Shown: piece after piece, positions 6,476 through 12,969 of the stretch
How the letters are laid out: every line of letters starts with the position of its first letter
Position numbering within the stretch: the stretch's first letter is position 1
Source of the DNA: Methylorubrum extorquens
GTDB lineage: Bacteria > Pseudomonadota > Alphaproteobacteria > Rhizobiales > Beijerinckiaceae
Reading direction: 5' to 3'
DNA length: 12,969 nucleotides
NCBI GenBank assembly: GCA_019695455.1
Contig: JAEUAC010000141.1
Coordinates: 1 to 12,969 of the forward strand
Program-made: the position numbers and the translations under genes
The notes under the pieces: generated by a model
What the model was told of the DNA's origin: nothing
Database searches by the model: none
Seen by the model: only the letters and a program-made list of their open reading frames with translations

Positions 6476-7694
6476 CGCGCCGGCGAAGACCGCGGCCGGC
6501 CCCCTGGCCGGGATGCGGATCGTCGACATGTCCTCGGTCCTGATGGGCCCGTTCGCGACCCAGATGCTGGCGGATTACGGCGCCGACATCGTCAAGGTCG
6601 AGAGTCCCGAAGGCGACCTGATGCGGCTCGGGGGCGCCATGCGGCATCCCAGGATGGGCTCGCTCTTCCTCCAGGCGAACCGCGGCAAGCGCTCGATCGT
6701 GCTCGACGTGAAGACGCCGGAGGGGCGGCGCGCCGTCCTGAGGCTCTGCGAGGGCGCGGACGCCATCGTCCACAACGTCCGGACCGCCGCCATGCACCGG
6801 CTGGGCCTCGGCTACGAAGAGGTCCGGGCGGTCCGGCCGGACATCGTCTACGTCGCGCTCGTCGGCTACGGGGAGGACGGGCCCTACGCGGGCAAGCCCG
6901 CCTACGACGACCTCATCCAGGGCATCTCGGGCGTGGCCTCGCTCTTCGCGAGCGGCGGGCGGGAGCCGCGGTTCGCGCCCGTCAACATGGCGGACCGGGT
7001 CGTCGGCCTGAGCGCCGTGCACGCGATCCTGGCCGCCCTGCTGCACCGGGAGCGGACGGGCGAGGGGCAGAGCGTCGAGGTGCCGATGTTCGAGACGATG
7101 GCGCAGTTCGTGCTGGGCGACCATTTCGGCGGGCTCGCCTTCGAGCCGCCGGCGGGGCCGCCGGGCTACAACCGGCTGCTGTCGCCGGACCGCCGGCCCT
7201 ACGCCACGAGCGACGGCCATCTCTGCGTGCTGGTCTACACGGACAGGCAATGGCGCAGCTTCTTCGAGGCGATCGGCCGGCCGGAGGCCTTCGCCGACCC
7301 GCTCTATTCGGACCACGCGACCCGGACCCGGAACTACGACCGCGTCTACGCGGAGCTCGCCCGCCAGCTGGCGACGCGCTCGACGGCGGAATGGACCAAG
7401 CTCCTGACGGAGCACGACATTCCGTGCGTGCCGGCGCACGACATCCCGGGCCTCCTCGCCGATCCGCATGTCGAGGCCGTCGGCCTGATCGAGACCATGG
7501 AGCACCCGACGGAGGGCACGATCCGACTCGTGCGGCCGCCCGCCCGCTGGAGCCGGACCCCGCCCGCCATCCAGGGCCCGCCGCCCAATCTGGGCGAGCA
7601 CACGCGCGAGATCCTGGCCGAGGCGGGGTTCGGCGAGGCCGAGATCGACGCCATGATCCGCGACGGCGCGGCCGCCGAACCGGCGCGCGGCTGA
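6468..7694 (+). CDS. CaiB/BaiF class III CoA-transferase
   Basis: Cytoplasmic enzyme of 408 residues, typical for family III, expected to move CoA from an acyl-CoA donor to a carboxylic acid through an aspartyl-CoA anhydride. The N-terminal Rossmann-like part begins GPLAGMRIVDMSSVLMGPFATQMLADYGADIVKVE (11-45), a hallmark of the family. The probable catalytic aspartate is Asp147 in GKPAYDDLIQGISG (142-155). GQSVEVPMFETMAQFV (200-215) marks the helical region before the small domain (about 235-330), and the chain returns to the large domain near PPPNLGEHTREIL (371-383). It overlaps the cupin stop by 8 nt. Acceptor and donor cannot be named. The linked amide hydrolase suggests a released carboxylic acid as acceptor. 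Formyl-CoA:oxalate transferase and carnitine-type enzymes belong to the same family. Confidence 0.92.
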   Translation: MSDAPAKTAAGPLAGMRIVDMSSVLMGPFATQMLADYGADIVKVESPEGDLMRLGGAMRHPRMGSLFLQANRGKRSIVLDVKTPEGRRAVLRLCEGADAIVHNVRTAAMHRLGLGYEEVRAVRPDIVYVALVGYGEDGPYAGKPAYDDLIQGISGVASLFASGGREPRFAPVNMADRVVGLSAVHAILAALLHRERTGEGQSVEVPMFETMAQFVLGDHFGGLAFEPPAGPPGYNRLLSPDRRPYATSDGHLCVLVYTDRQWRSFFEAIGRPEAFADPLYSDHATRTRNYDRVYAELARQLATRSTAEWTKLLTEHDIPCVPAHDIPGLLADPHVEAVGLIETMEHPTEGTIRLVRPPARWSRTPPAIQGPPPNLGEHTREILAEAGFGEAEIDAMIRDGAAAEPARG

Positions 7695-7775
7695 CCCGAG
7701 AGGAGCGGGTGGCGCGTCCATGGCGCAGGGTGGCGCGTGCCACGGCGGGCCCGCGCCGCCGCGACCGCGCCCGGC
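7695..7775. terminator. Convergent gap with weak hairpins
   Basis: This 81-nt gap separates the convergent CoA-transferase and TauE-like genes. GTGGC/GCCAC (7730-7734 and 7739-7743) forms a short stem around GCGT. A 10-bp palindrome, GCGGGCCCGC, is centred near 7750. Neither is followed by a T-tract on either strand. Termination must occur here or nearby, but no canonical signal is visible. Confidence 0.2.
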
Positions 7776-8657
7776 CTATCCGCCCGGCACGATGAAGCTC
7801 GCCACGAAGCGGGCGCAGACGATCAGCAGGAAGATGCCGAAGGCGACCTCGAGGCGGCGCTTGGAGAGGCGATGCGCCAGGCGCGCGCCGATCGGCGCCG
7901 TCCAGATCGAGGTCGGGATGAACAGGATGAAGCCGAGGAGCGAGATGTATCCGACGGCGAGCGGGAACTGGAGCAGCGTCACGTCCGGATACCGCGCGGC
8001 CTCCGGCCAGCCGGCATAGATGTAGCCGAGCGCCCCCGGGATGGAGATCAGGATGCCGAGGCCGGACGAGGTCGCGATGGCCTGATGGATCGGGCGGCCG
8101 TAGAACGTCATGAACAGGTTCGAGAGCTGGCCGCCGCCGATGCCCATCAGGGCCGACAGGATGCCGATCACGAAGCCGTAGACCGTCATGATCGCGCGGC
8201 CCGGCATCGTGTCGGCGATCTTCCAGCTGTCGCGGCCGGCGAGCAGCCGGAAGGCCGAGATGCCGGCCACGAACACGAACACGCCCTTGAACAGGTCCGC
8301 CGGCGCGAAGCGGGCGATGACGGAGCCGCCCGCGACGCCGAGCACCACGGGCACGGCCCATTGCTTCAGGATCGTCATGTCGACCGCCCCCTTCGCCCGG
8401 TGGGCGTTGAAGGAGCGGATGGAGGTCGGGATGATGATGGCGAGCGAGGTGCCCACGACCAGCGGCATCCGCGGCTCCTCGGGCACGCCCGTGACGCGGA
8501 ACAATTCGTAGAGCACGGGCACGACGACCGCCCCGCCGCCCACGCCGAAGACGCCCGCGAGCAGCCCCGTCACGCAGCCGGCGAGGAGGAGCGAGACCGC
8601 CAGGAAGGCGACCTCGGTGGCCGGGATGCCGGCCAGGGTGGGGAGGGATGAGAGCAT
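7776..8657 (-). CDS. TauE/SafE family (TSUP) anion permease
   Basis: Multi-helix inner-membrane protein of 293 residues in the TauE/SafE family, whose studied members export sulfite, sulfoacetate or related anions. Both halves carry the glycine-rich signature: GVFGVGGGAVVVPVL at 35-49 and MGIGGGQLSNLFM at 171-183. The post-helix PTS motif is also duplicated (IIIPTSIRSFNAHRAKG at 75-90 and FIPTSIWTAPIGARLAHRL at 246-264), showing the internal twofold repeat. The start ATG (8655-8657) is preceded by GAGGG quite close in and by GGAG 11 nt upstream. The gene follows aapM by 51 nt on the same strand, with a GC hairpin between them, so it may be read through from the aap operon or have its own promoter. 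Aromatic-sulfonate, sulfite or carboxylate transport are all possible; the substrate is not assignable. Confidence 0.9.
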   Translation of the reverse strand: MLSSLPTLAGIPATEVAFLAVSLLLAGCVTGLLAGVFGVGGGAVVVPVLYELFRVTGVPEEPRMPLVVGTSLAIIIPTSIRSFNAHRAKGAVDMTILKQWAVPVVLGVAGGSVIARFAPADLFKGVFVFVAGISAFRLLAGRDSWKIADTMPGRAIMTVYGFVIGILSALMGIGGGQLSNLFMTFYGRPIHQAIATSSGLGILISIPGALGYIYAGWPEAARYPDVTLLQFPLAVGYISLLGFILFIPTSIWTAPIGARLAHRLSKRRLEVAFGIFLLIVCARFVASFIVPGG

Positions 8658-8681
8658 CGCCCTCTATTCTCCCCGGCCGCC

Positions 8682-8702
8682 CGCCCCGCAAGGGCCGGGG
8701 CG
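8682..8702 (-). terminator. GC hairpin between aapM and the TauE-like gene
   Basis: CGCCCCG (8682-8688) and CGGGGCG (8696-8702) form a perfect 7-bp stem around a 7-nt loop, directly after the aapM stop. No T-tract follows on the - strand, so it is either a poor terminator, an RNA 3'-end stabiliser or chance. Confidence 0.3.
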
Positions 8703-8708
8703 CGGCGA

Positions 8709-9872
8709 TCAGTGGCTGCGAAGCGCGAAATGCCGCTCGATCCGCAATCCGTACTGGGACAGCCCGAAGCAGAAGCAGAAGTAGAGGGCGGCCGCGAAGG
8801 CGTAGGCCTCGGGCGCGAAGCCGAGCCAGCTCGGATCGGACAGGGCGGCCCGGACCGTGCTCATGAAGTCGAAGATGCCGACCACGACGACCAGCGTCGT
8901 GTCCTTGAAGAAGCCGATGAAGGTCGAGACGAGGGCCGGCACGACGAGCCGCAGCGCCTGCGGCAGGATCACGAGCCGCATCCGGCGCCAGTAGCCGAGC
9001 CCGAGCGCCGCGGCCGCCTCCGCCTGCCCGCGCGGAATGCCCTGGAGGCCGCCGCGCACGACCTCGGCCAGGTAGGCGGCCGCGAACAGCGTGAAGGCGG
9101 CCTGGGCCCGCACGAGCTTGTCGGGGTTCGCGCCCGCCGGCAGGAACAGGGGAAAGACGACGGAAGCCATGAACAGGAGCGAGATCAGCGGCACGCCGCG
9201 GATCAGCTCGATGTAGCTGACCGAGAGCAGCCGGATGACCGGAAGGCGCGAGGTGCGGCCGAGCGCCAGCGCGATGCCCATCGGGAAGGCGAAGCCGAGG
9301 CCCACGGCCGACAGGAGGATGGTGACGGGCAGCCCGCCCCAGATCCGCGTCGGCTGGACGGAGAGCCCCGCGACCCCGCCCGCGAGGAGCCCGTAGAAGA
9401 GCCCGATCGCCCCGAGCCAGACCAGGATCAGGCGCGGCCGCCACGCCGCCGGGCGCAGGCTCCAGGCGAGGAGCGCCAGGAAGAGCCCGACCACGGCCAG
9501 CGGCCGCCACTGCTCGGCCGGCGGATAGAAGCCGAACAGCATGAAGGGCAGCTTCTCCGCCACGAAGGCCCAGCAGGCGCCCGCCCCCGGTGCCCGGCAG
9601 AGCCGGGCATCGCCCGCGAACACGGCCGATCCGACCGCCCAGGACCAGAAGGGCGGCACGACGAGGCCGAGGACGACGAGGCAGGCGAGCGTGATCGCGG
9701 CGTTGACGGGCGTGCCGACATAGGGGCGCCACCAGCGCCGCACGGCCCGGCGCGGCGGCGCCAGCTCCGGCAGCACGGCCTCGGCCACGAAGGGCCCGTC
9801 GGCGCCCAGGATGGCGGCGGCCTGCACGGCCGCCCCGCGCGGCACGGCGTCGGGCGCGAGGATCGCGGTCAT
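8709..9872 (-). CDS. aapM: General L-amino-acid ABC transporter permease AapM
   Basis: Second inner-membrane permease of the Aap-type polar amino-acid importer; the family pairs AapQ and AapM as a heterodimeric channel. The protein has 387 residues and a long N-terminal extension before the permease core, as in known AapM proteins. The region CRAPGAGACWAFVAEKLPFMLFGFYP (92-117) is characteristic of AapM. The core permease starts near GGLPVTILLSAVGLGFAFPMGIALALGR (179-206). The EAA loop that contacts the ATPase is at about 285-308 (EAAAALGLGYWRRMRLVILPQALR). The ATG at 9870-9872 overlaps the aapQ stop as ATGA (9869-9872), with only a poor Shine-Dalgarno, so translation is probably coupled to aapQ. 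The ATPase gene aapP normally follows; here a TauE-like gene does. Confidence 0.93.
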   Translation of the reverse strand: MTAILAPDAVPRGAAVQAAAILGADGPFVAEAVLPELAPPRRAVRRWWRPYVGTPVNAAITLACLVVLGLVVPPFWSWAVGSAVFAGDARLCRAPGAGACWAFVAEKLPFMLFGFYPPAEQWRPLAVVGLFLALLAWSLRPAAWRPRLILVWLGAIGLFYGLLAGGVAGLSVQPTRIWGGLPVTILLSAVGLGFAFPMGIALALGRTSRLPVIRLLSVSYIELIRGVPLISLLFMASVVFPLFLPAGANPDKLVRAQAAFTLFAAAYLAEVVRGGLQGIPRGQAEAAAALGLGYWRRMRLVILPQALRLVVPALVSTFIGFFKDTTLVVVVGIFDFMSTVRAALSDPSWLGFAPEAYAFAAALYFCFCFGLSQYGLRIERHFALRSH

Positions 9873-11059
9873 CGCTCGCGCAGCGCCATGCGGCGCTCGA
9901 AGACGCTCATGGCGAGCGACGTGAGCAGGCTGAGCGCCAGGTAGACCGACATGAAGAGGAGGATGGCCTCGATCGCCTGCCCCGTCTGGTTCATGATGGT
10001 GCCGGAGACCGAGACGAGGTCCGGGTAGCCGATCGCGACCGCGAGCGACGAGTTCTTCGTCGTGTTCAGGTACTGGCTCGTCAGCGGCGGGATCGCGATC
10101 CGCAGCGATTGCGGCAGGATCACGAGCCGCAGGGTCCGCAGCCGGCCGAGGCCCAGCGACGACGCCGTCTCCCACTGGCCGCGCGGGACGGCGAGCACGC
10201 CCGCCCGCACGATCTCGGCCGTGAAGGCCGCGGCATAGACCGTCATGCCGAGGAACAGGGCGGCGAATTCGGGGCTGATCGTCGTGCCGCCGCGGAAGTT
10301 GAACCCCTGCAGCACGGGGACGCTGGCCGTGACGGCGTCGGGCCAGAGGAGCAGCGCGAGCGCCGGCGGCCCGACGACGAGCGCGGCCGCCGCAGGCAAG
10401 GCCGACCGGCCCCGCCCGCTCTCGAGCCGGATGCGACGGGCCCGGCGCAGCAGCAGGATTGCGGCCGCGACGCCGCCGAGGAGGAGGGCCGCCGCGACGC
10501 CGGCGCCCTCGCCGAACGCGAGCGACGGCACGAGCACGCCCCTGTTCGACAGGAAGGTCCCGGGCACCGGCACGAGCGCCTGCCGGGGCCCCGGCAGCGT
10601 GCGGACGATGGCGTACCAGAAGAACAGCTGGAGGATCAGCGGCACGTTGCGGACCGCCTCGACGTAGATCCGGGCGAGGCCCGCCAGCAGCGGGTTCTCC
10701 GACAGGCGCGCGATCCCGATCGCGAGGCCGAGCACCGTCGCGGCCGCGGACACGGCGACGGCCACCCGGATCGTGTTCAGGAGGCCGACGAGGATCGCCC
10801 GCCCGTAGGTGTCGGCCGGGCTGTAGGCGATGAGGTGTTCGGAGATGCCGAACCCGGCCTCCCGCGACAGGAAGGCGAAGCCCGTCGCGATGTTCTGCCG
10901 GGCGAGGTTGTCGGCCGCGGTCGTGGCGAGGAGCGCGATGCCGAGCACCACGGCGGCGAGCGTCGCCGCCTGCAGGACGACGGCCCGGGCGCGCGCGTCG
11001 TGCAGGACCGTGACGAAGGCCGACGGCGGCGCGGCCCGGGGGCGGAGCGCGGCGGCCAT
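9869..11059 (-). CDS. aapQ: General L-amino-acid ABC transporter permease AapQ
   Basis: First inner-membrane permease of the Aap-type importer, 396 residues. A first helix lies near 27-46. The periplasmic AapQ-type segment GFAFLSREAGFGISEHLIAYSPADTYGRA (60-88) precedes the permease core, which begins at VGLLNTIRVAVAVSAAATVLGLAIGIARLS (91-120). YVEAVRNVPLILQLFFWY (132-149) and FRGGTTISPEFAALFLGMTVYAAAFTAEIVRAG (255-287) are typical polar-amino-acid permease sequences. The EAA loop is ETASSLGLGRLRTLRLVILPQSLR (297-320). The start lies 24 nt after the aapJ stop. The only Shine-Dalgarno-like sequence is a G-rich run, and no other in-frame start is available upstream. It shares ATGA with aapM. Confidence 0.94.
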   Translation of the reverse strand: MAAALRPRAAPPSAFVTVLHDARARAVVLQAATLAAVVLGIALLATTAADNLARQNIATGFAFLSREAGFGISEHLIAYSPADTYGRAILVGLLNTIRVAVAVSAAATVLGLAIGIARLSENPLLAGLARIYVEAVRNVPLILQLFFWYAIVRTLPGPRQALVPVPGTFLSNRGVLVPSLAFGEGAGVAAALLLGGVAAAILLLRRARRIRLESGRGRSALPAAAALVVGPPALALLLWPDAVTASVPVLQGFNFRGGTTISPEFAALFLGMTVYAAAFTAEIVRAGVLAVPRGQWETASSLGLGRLRTLRLVILPQSLRIAIPPLTSQYLNTTKNSSLAVAIGYPDLVSVSGTIMNQTGQAIEAILLFMSVYLALSLLTSLAMSVFERRMALRER

Positions 11060-11083
11060 GGCCGGGGCCCGACCCGCCCCGTC

Positions 11084-12106
11084 CTAGCGGAACGGGGGCG
11101 AGTACATCAGGCCGCCCTTGGTCCAGAGCGCGTTGACGCCGCGGGCGAGGCCGATCGGCGTCGCCGGGCCGAGGTTGCGGTCGTAGATCTCGCCGTAGTT
11201 CCCGACCGACTTGACGACCTTGTAGGCCCATTTCTCGTCGAGCTCGATCGCGGCGCCGAGACCGGCCGTGACGCCGAGGAAGCGGCGGATGCCGGGGTCG
11301 TTCGAGGTCAGCATGTCGTCGACGTTCTTGGACGTGATGCCCGATTCCTCGGCCTCGACCAGGGCGTTCACGGTCCAGCGCACGATGTTGGACCATTGCT
11401 CGTCGCCCTGGCGGATCGTGGGCGCGAGCGGCTCCTTCGAGATCACGTCGGGCAGGACGACGTGGTCGTCCGGGTTGGGCGCGAGCGACCGGATCGAGGC
11501 GAGCGACGAGCGGTCGTTCGTCATCACGTCGCAGCGGCCCGAGAAATAGGCGGACCGGATCTCGTCCTGGCTCTCGATCACCACGGGCGTGAACGTCATG
11601 TTCGACTTGCGGAAGTAGTCGGCGAGGTTTAGCTCCGTCGTCGTGCCGGGCAGGACGCAGACGGTCGCGCCGTTCAGGCCCGAGGCCGCGCTCACGCCGA
11701 GCTTCCGGGGCGCGAGGAAGCCCTGGCCGTCGTAGAAGATGACGGGCGCGAAGTTGAAGCCGAGCTGCGTGTCGCGGACGAGCGTCATCGTCACGTTGTT
11801 CAGCAGGATGTCCATCTCGCCCGCCTGCAGGGCCGTGAAGCGGTTGGCCGAGGTCGCGGGGACGATCTCGATCTTCTTGGGGTCGCCGAACAGGGCCGTG
11901 GCGACGGCGCGGCAGACCTCCACGTTGAAGCCCTGCCACTGCCCCTTCGAATCGGGCGCCATGAAGCCGGGCGTGCCGCCCGCCGCCATGCCGCACTTGA
12001 CGCTGCCGCGCGCCTTCACGGCGTCCAGCGTCGGGCCCGCGACGGCGGGACCGGCGAGCGCGAGCCCCGTCCCGACCAGGGCGGAGAGGAATACCGATCG
12101 AAGCAT
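11084..12106 (-). CDS. aapJ: General L-amino-acid ABC transporter periplasmic binding protein AapJ
   Basis: Periplasmic receptor that captures amino acids and delivers them to AapQ/AapM. It has 340 residues, the usual AapJ length. Residues 1-23 form a signal peptide with likely cleavage at AVA/GPTL. The family-3 solute-binding fold is clear: GSVKCGMAAGGTPGFMAPDSKGQWQGFNVEVCRAVA (34-69), the ligand-contact region ATSANRFTALQAGEMDILLNNVTMTLVRD (84-112) with Arg89, and GATVCVLPGTTTELNLADYF (146-165). The AapJ C-terminus is present as VKSVGNYGEIYDRNLGP (298-314) and ALWTKGGLMYSPPFR (326-340). GAGG sits 7 nt before the ATG at 12104-12106, and a longer upstream frame lacks a signal peptide. It leads the aapJQM operon; aapJ is normally expressed most strongly. 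Confidence 0.95.
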   Translation of the reverse strand: MLRSVFLSALVGTGLALAGPAVAGPTLDAVKARGSVKCGMAAGGTPGFMAPDSKGQWQGFNVEVCRAVATALFGDPKKIEIVPATSANRFTALQAGEMDILLNNVTMTLVRDTQLGFNFAPVIFYDGQGFLAPRKLGVSAASGLNGATVCVLPGTTTELNLADYFRKSNMTFTPVVIESQDEIRSAYFSGRCDVMTNDRSSLASIRSLAPNPDDHVVLPDVISKEPLAPTIRQGDEQWSNIVRWTVNALVEAEESGITSKNVDDMLTSNDPGIRRFLGVTAGLGAAIELDEKWAYKVVKSVGNYGEIYDRNLGPATPIGLARGVNALWTKGGLMYSPPFR

Positions 12107-12287
12107 GGCGACCTCGTGGACGTTGAGCCGCCGGACCGTCGCAAGTCGGATGCCAGCCCTGGTGGCGGCCGCGGCGCCCTGCGCCCGGCGCGGGTGGATC
12201 CGGACCCCGCACGCCTTCCGCCGCGGCGCGGCATGAACTAGGCGGGGAGCGCGAGCGGCCGCGTCGGAGCGGCCGAGGGATGGGTGC
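12107..12287. promoter_or_regulatory. Divergent promoter region between aapJ and the aminotransferase
   Basis: This 181-nt gene-free stretch separates two outward-facing genes and should hold both promoters. Near the aminotransferase start are two 9-bp direct repeats, GAGCGGCCG, at 12253-12261 and 12267-12275. I found no convincing -35/-10 pair on either strand and no strong palindrome beyond short GC-rich ones. Confidence 0.35.
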
Positions 12288-12969
12288 ATGATCGGTCGCG
12301 AGTTCCTCCATTCCCCCGGGCCGAGCCACGTGCCGGACCGCGTGCTGACCGCGATGCACCGCCAGCCGCTCGACCTCGTCGACGCGCGCCTGAAGGAGAT
12401 CGCCCGCTCCTGCTTCGCGGACCTGAAGGGCGTGTTCGGCACGACGGGCGAGGTCTTCGTCTACGCGGCGAACGGCCACGGCGGCTGGGAGGCCGCCCTG
12501 TCGAACCTGTGCGTGCCGGGCGACGTGGTCCTCGTGCCGGAGGTCGGGCACTTCTCGAACAGCTGGGCCGACCACGCCCGCGCGCTCGGCATCGTCGTCG
12601 AGACGATCGAGGGCGACTGGCGCAGCGCCATCGACCCCGCCGCCGTCGAGGCGCACCTGCGCCGCGACGCGGAGCGGCGCATCAAGGCCGTGCTCGCCGT
12701 CCAGGTCGATACGGGCACGGCGATCGCGAACGACATCCCGGCGATCCGGGCCGCCATGGACGCGGCCGGCCACCCGGCGCTCCTCGTCGCCGACACGATC
12801 GCGTCGCTCGCCGCCATGCCGTTCCACATGGACGCGTGGCGCGTCGACGTCGCCATCACGGCCTCGCAGAAGGCCCTCATGGGGCCGCCCGGCCTCGCGA
12901 TCCTGGCCGCCAACGAGCGCGCGCTCCGGGCCTCGGCCGCCCTCCCCCGCCACGGGCGCTACTGGGACT
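12288..12969 (+). CDS. Class V PLP-dependent aminotransferase, glyoxylate-type (3' end outside the window)
   Basis: Cytoplasmic fold-type I aminotransferase in the alanine-glyoxylate/serine-glyoxylate group; only the first 227 residues are in the window, of an expected 380-400. The N-terminus FLHSPGPSHVPDRVLTAM (6-23) matches the family's PGPT-x-x-P start. The PLP phosphate-binding turn is ANGHGGWEAALSN (61-73), where serine-glyoxylate aminotransferase usually has SGTG. Asp169 in LLVADTIASL (165-174) should contact the pyridine nitrogen. Lys195 in TASQKALMGPPGLAI (191-205) should form the Schiff base. GAGG is at 12275-12278, before the ATG at 12288-12290. An earlier ATG at 12280 stops after three codons. 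It is divergent from aapJ, so it may act on an imported amino acid. The exact donor/acceptor pair is not determinable; a serine-cycle role is possible but not shown. Confidence 0.9.
   Translation, partial: MIGREFLHSPGPSHVPDRVLTAMHRQPLDLVDARLKEIARSCFADLKGVFGTTGEVFVYAANGHGGWEAALSNLCVPGDVVLVPEVGHFSNSWADHARALGIVVETIEGDWRSAIDPAAVEAHLRRDAERRIKAVLAVQVDTGTAIANDIPAIRAAMDAAGHPALLVADTIASLAAMPFHMDAWRVDVAITASQKALMGPPGLAILAANERALRASAALPRHGRYWD

Noticed and set aside
7695..7775. Strong intrinsic terminator between the CoA-transferase and the TauE-like gene
   Set aside because: Only short GC stems are present and no T-tract follows on either strand; it is kept as a low-confidence feature only.
1..12969. CRISPR array, tRNA/rRNA, insertion sequence, phage or toxin-antitoxin genes
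   Set aside because: I saw no regularly spaced repeats, cloverleaf, terminal inverted repeats, transposase or integrase motifs; nearly all sequence is accounted for by ordinary metabolic and transport genes.

Overview
This is a uniformly GC-rich stretch (roughly 70% G+C by eye) of what looks like an ordinary chromosome. It has tightly packed operons, ATGA stop/start overlaps and three divergent gene pairs. The best taxonomic clue is a general L-amino-acid ABC transporter of the aapJ-aapQ-aapM type, which is characteristic of alphaproteobacteria. Together with the composition, this suggests an alphaproteobacterium of the Rhizobiales, possibly a Methylobacterium-like genus. That placement is inference. 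I see no mobile element, integrase, tRNA, rRNA or CRISPR array.

Region 1 (1-3810) is a MarR-regulated efflux/thioesterase locus. A MarR-family regulator and an MFS transporter run on the + strand. Diverging from them on the - strand are a PaaI-like hotdog thioesterase and a MATE efflux pump; the pump start overlaps the thioesterase stop. The short gap between the two arms holds a perfect 14-bp palindrome, ATATACGCGTATAT, at 1977-1990. It is an AT-rich island in GC-rich surroundings and the obvious candidate operator. One regulator would then control two exporters of different superfamilies plus an acyl-CoA thioesterase.

Region 2 (3893-7694) starts with a small exported DUF305 protein. It converges on a gamma-glutamyltransferase-fold (Ntn-hydrolase) gene on the - strand. 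This enzyme keeps the catalytic threonine and the oxyanion glycines but lacks the residues that bind the gamma-glutamyl group in classical enzymes, so it probably hydrolyses some other amide. Divergent from it are a small cupin and a class III (CaiB/BaiF) CoA-transferase that overlap by 8 nt. These three genes could form a small catabolic module that frees an acid from an amide and activates it with CoA.

Region 3 (7776-12106, - strand) is aapJ-aapQ-aapM (periplasmic binding protein and two permeases), followed by a TauE/SafE-type permease. The ATPase gene aapP, usually expected after aapM, is not there. Region 4 (12288-end, + strand) is the first two thirds of a class V PLP aminotransferase of the alanine/serine-glyoxylate type, divergent from aapJ and cut by the window edge.

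The likely transcription units are: thioesterase-MATE (-); marR-MFS, perhaps with DUF305 (+); the GGT-like gene (-); cupin-CoA transferase (+); aapJQM-tauE (-); aminotransferase (+). No gene-free stretch exceeds 300 bases. The longest are 5868-6085 and 12107-12287, both divergent promoter regions.
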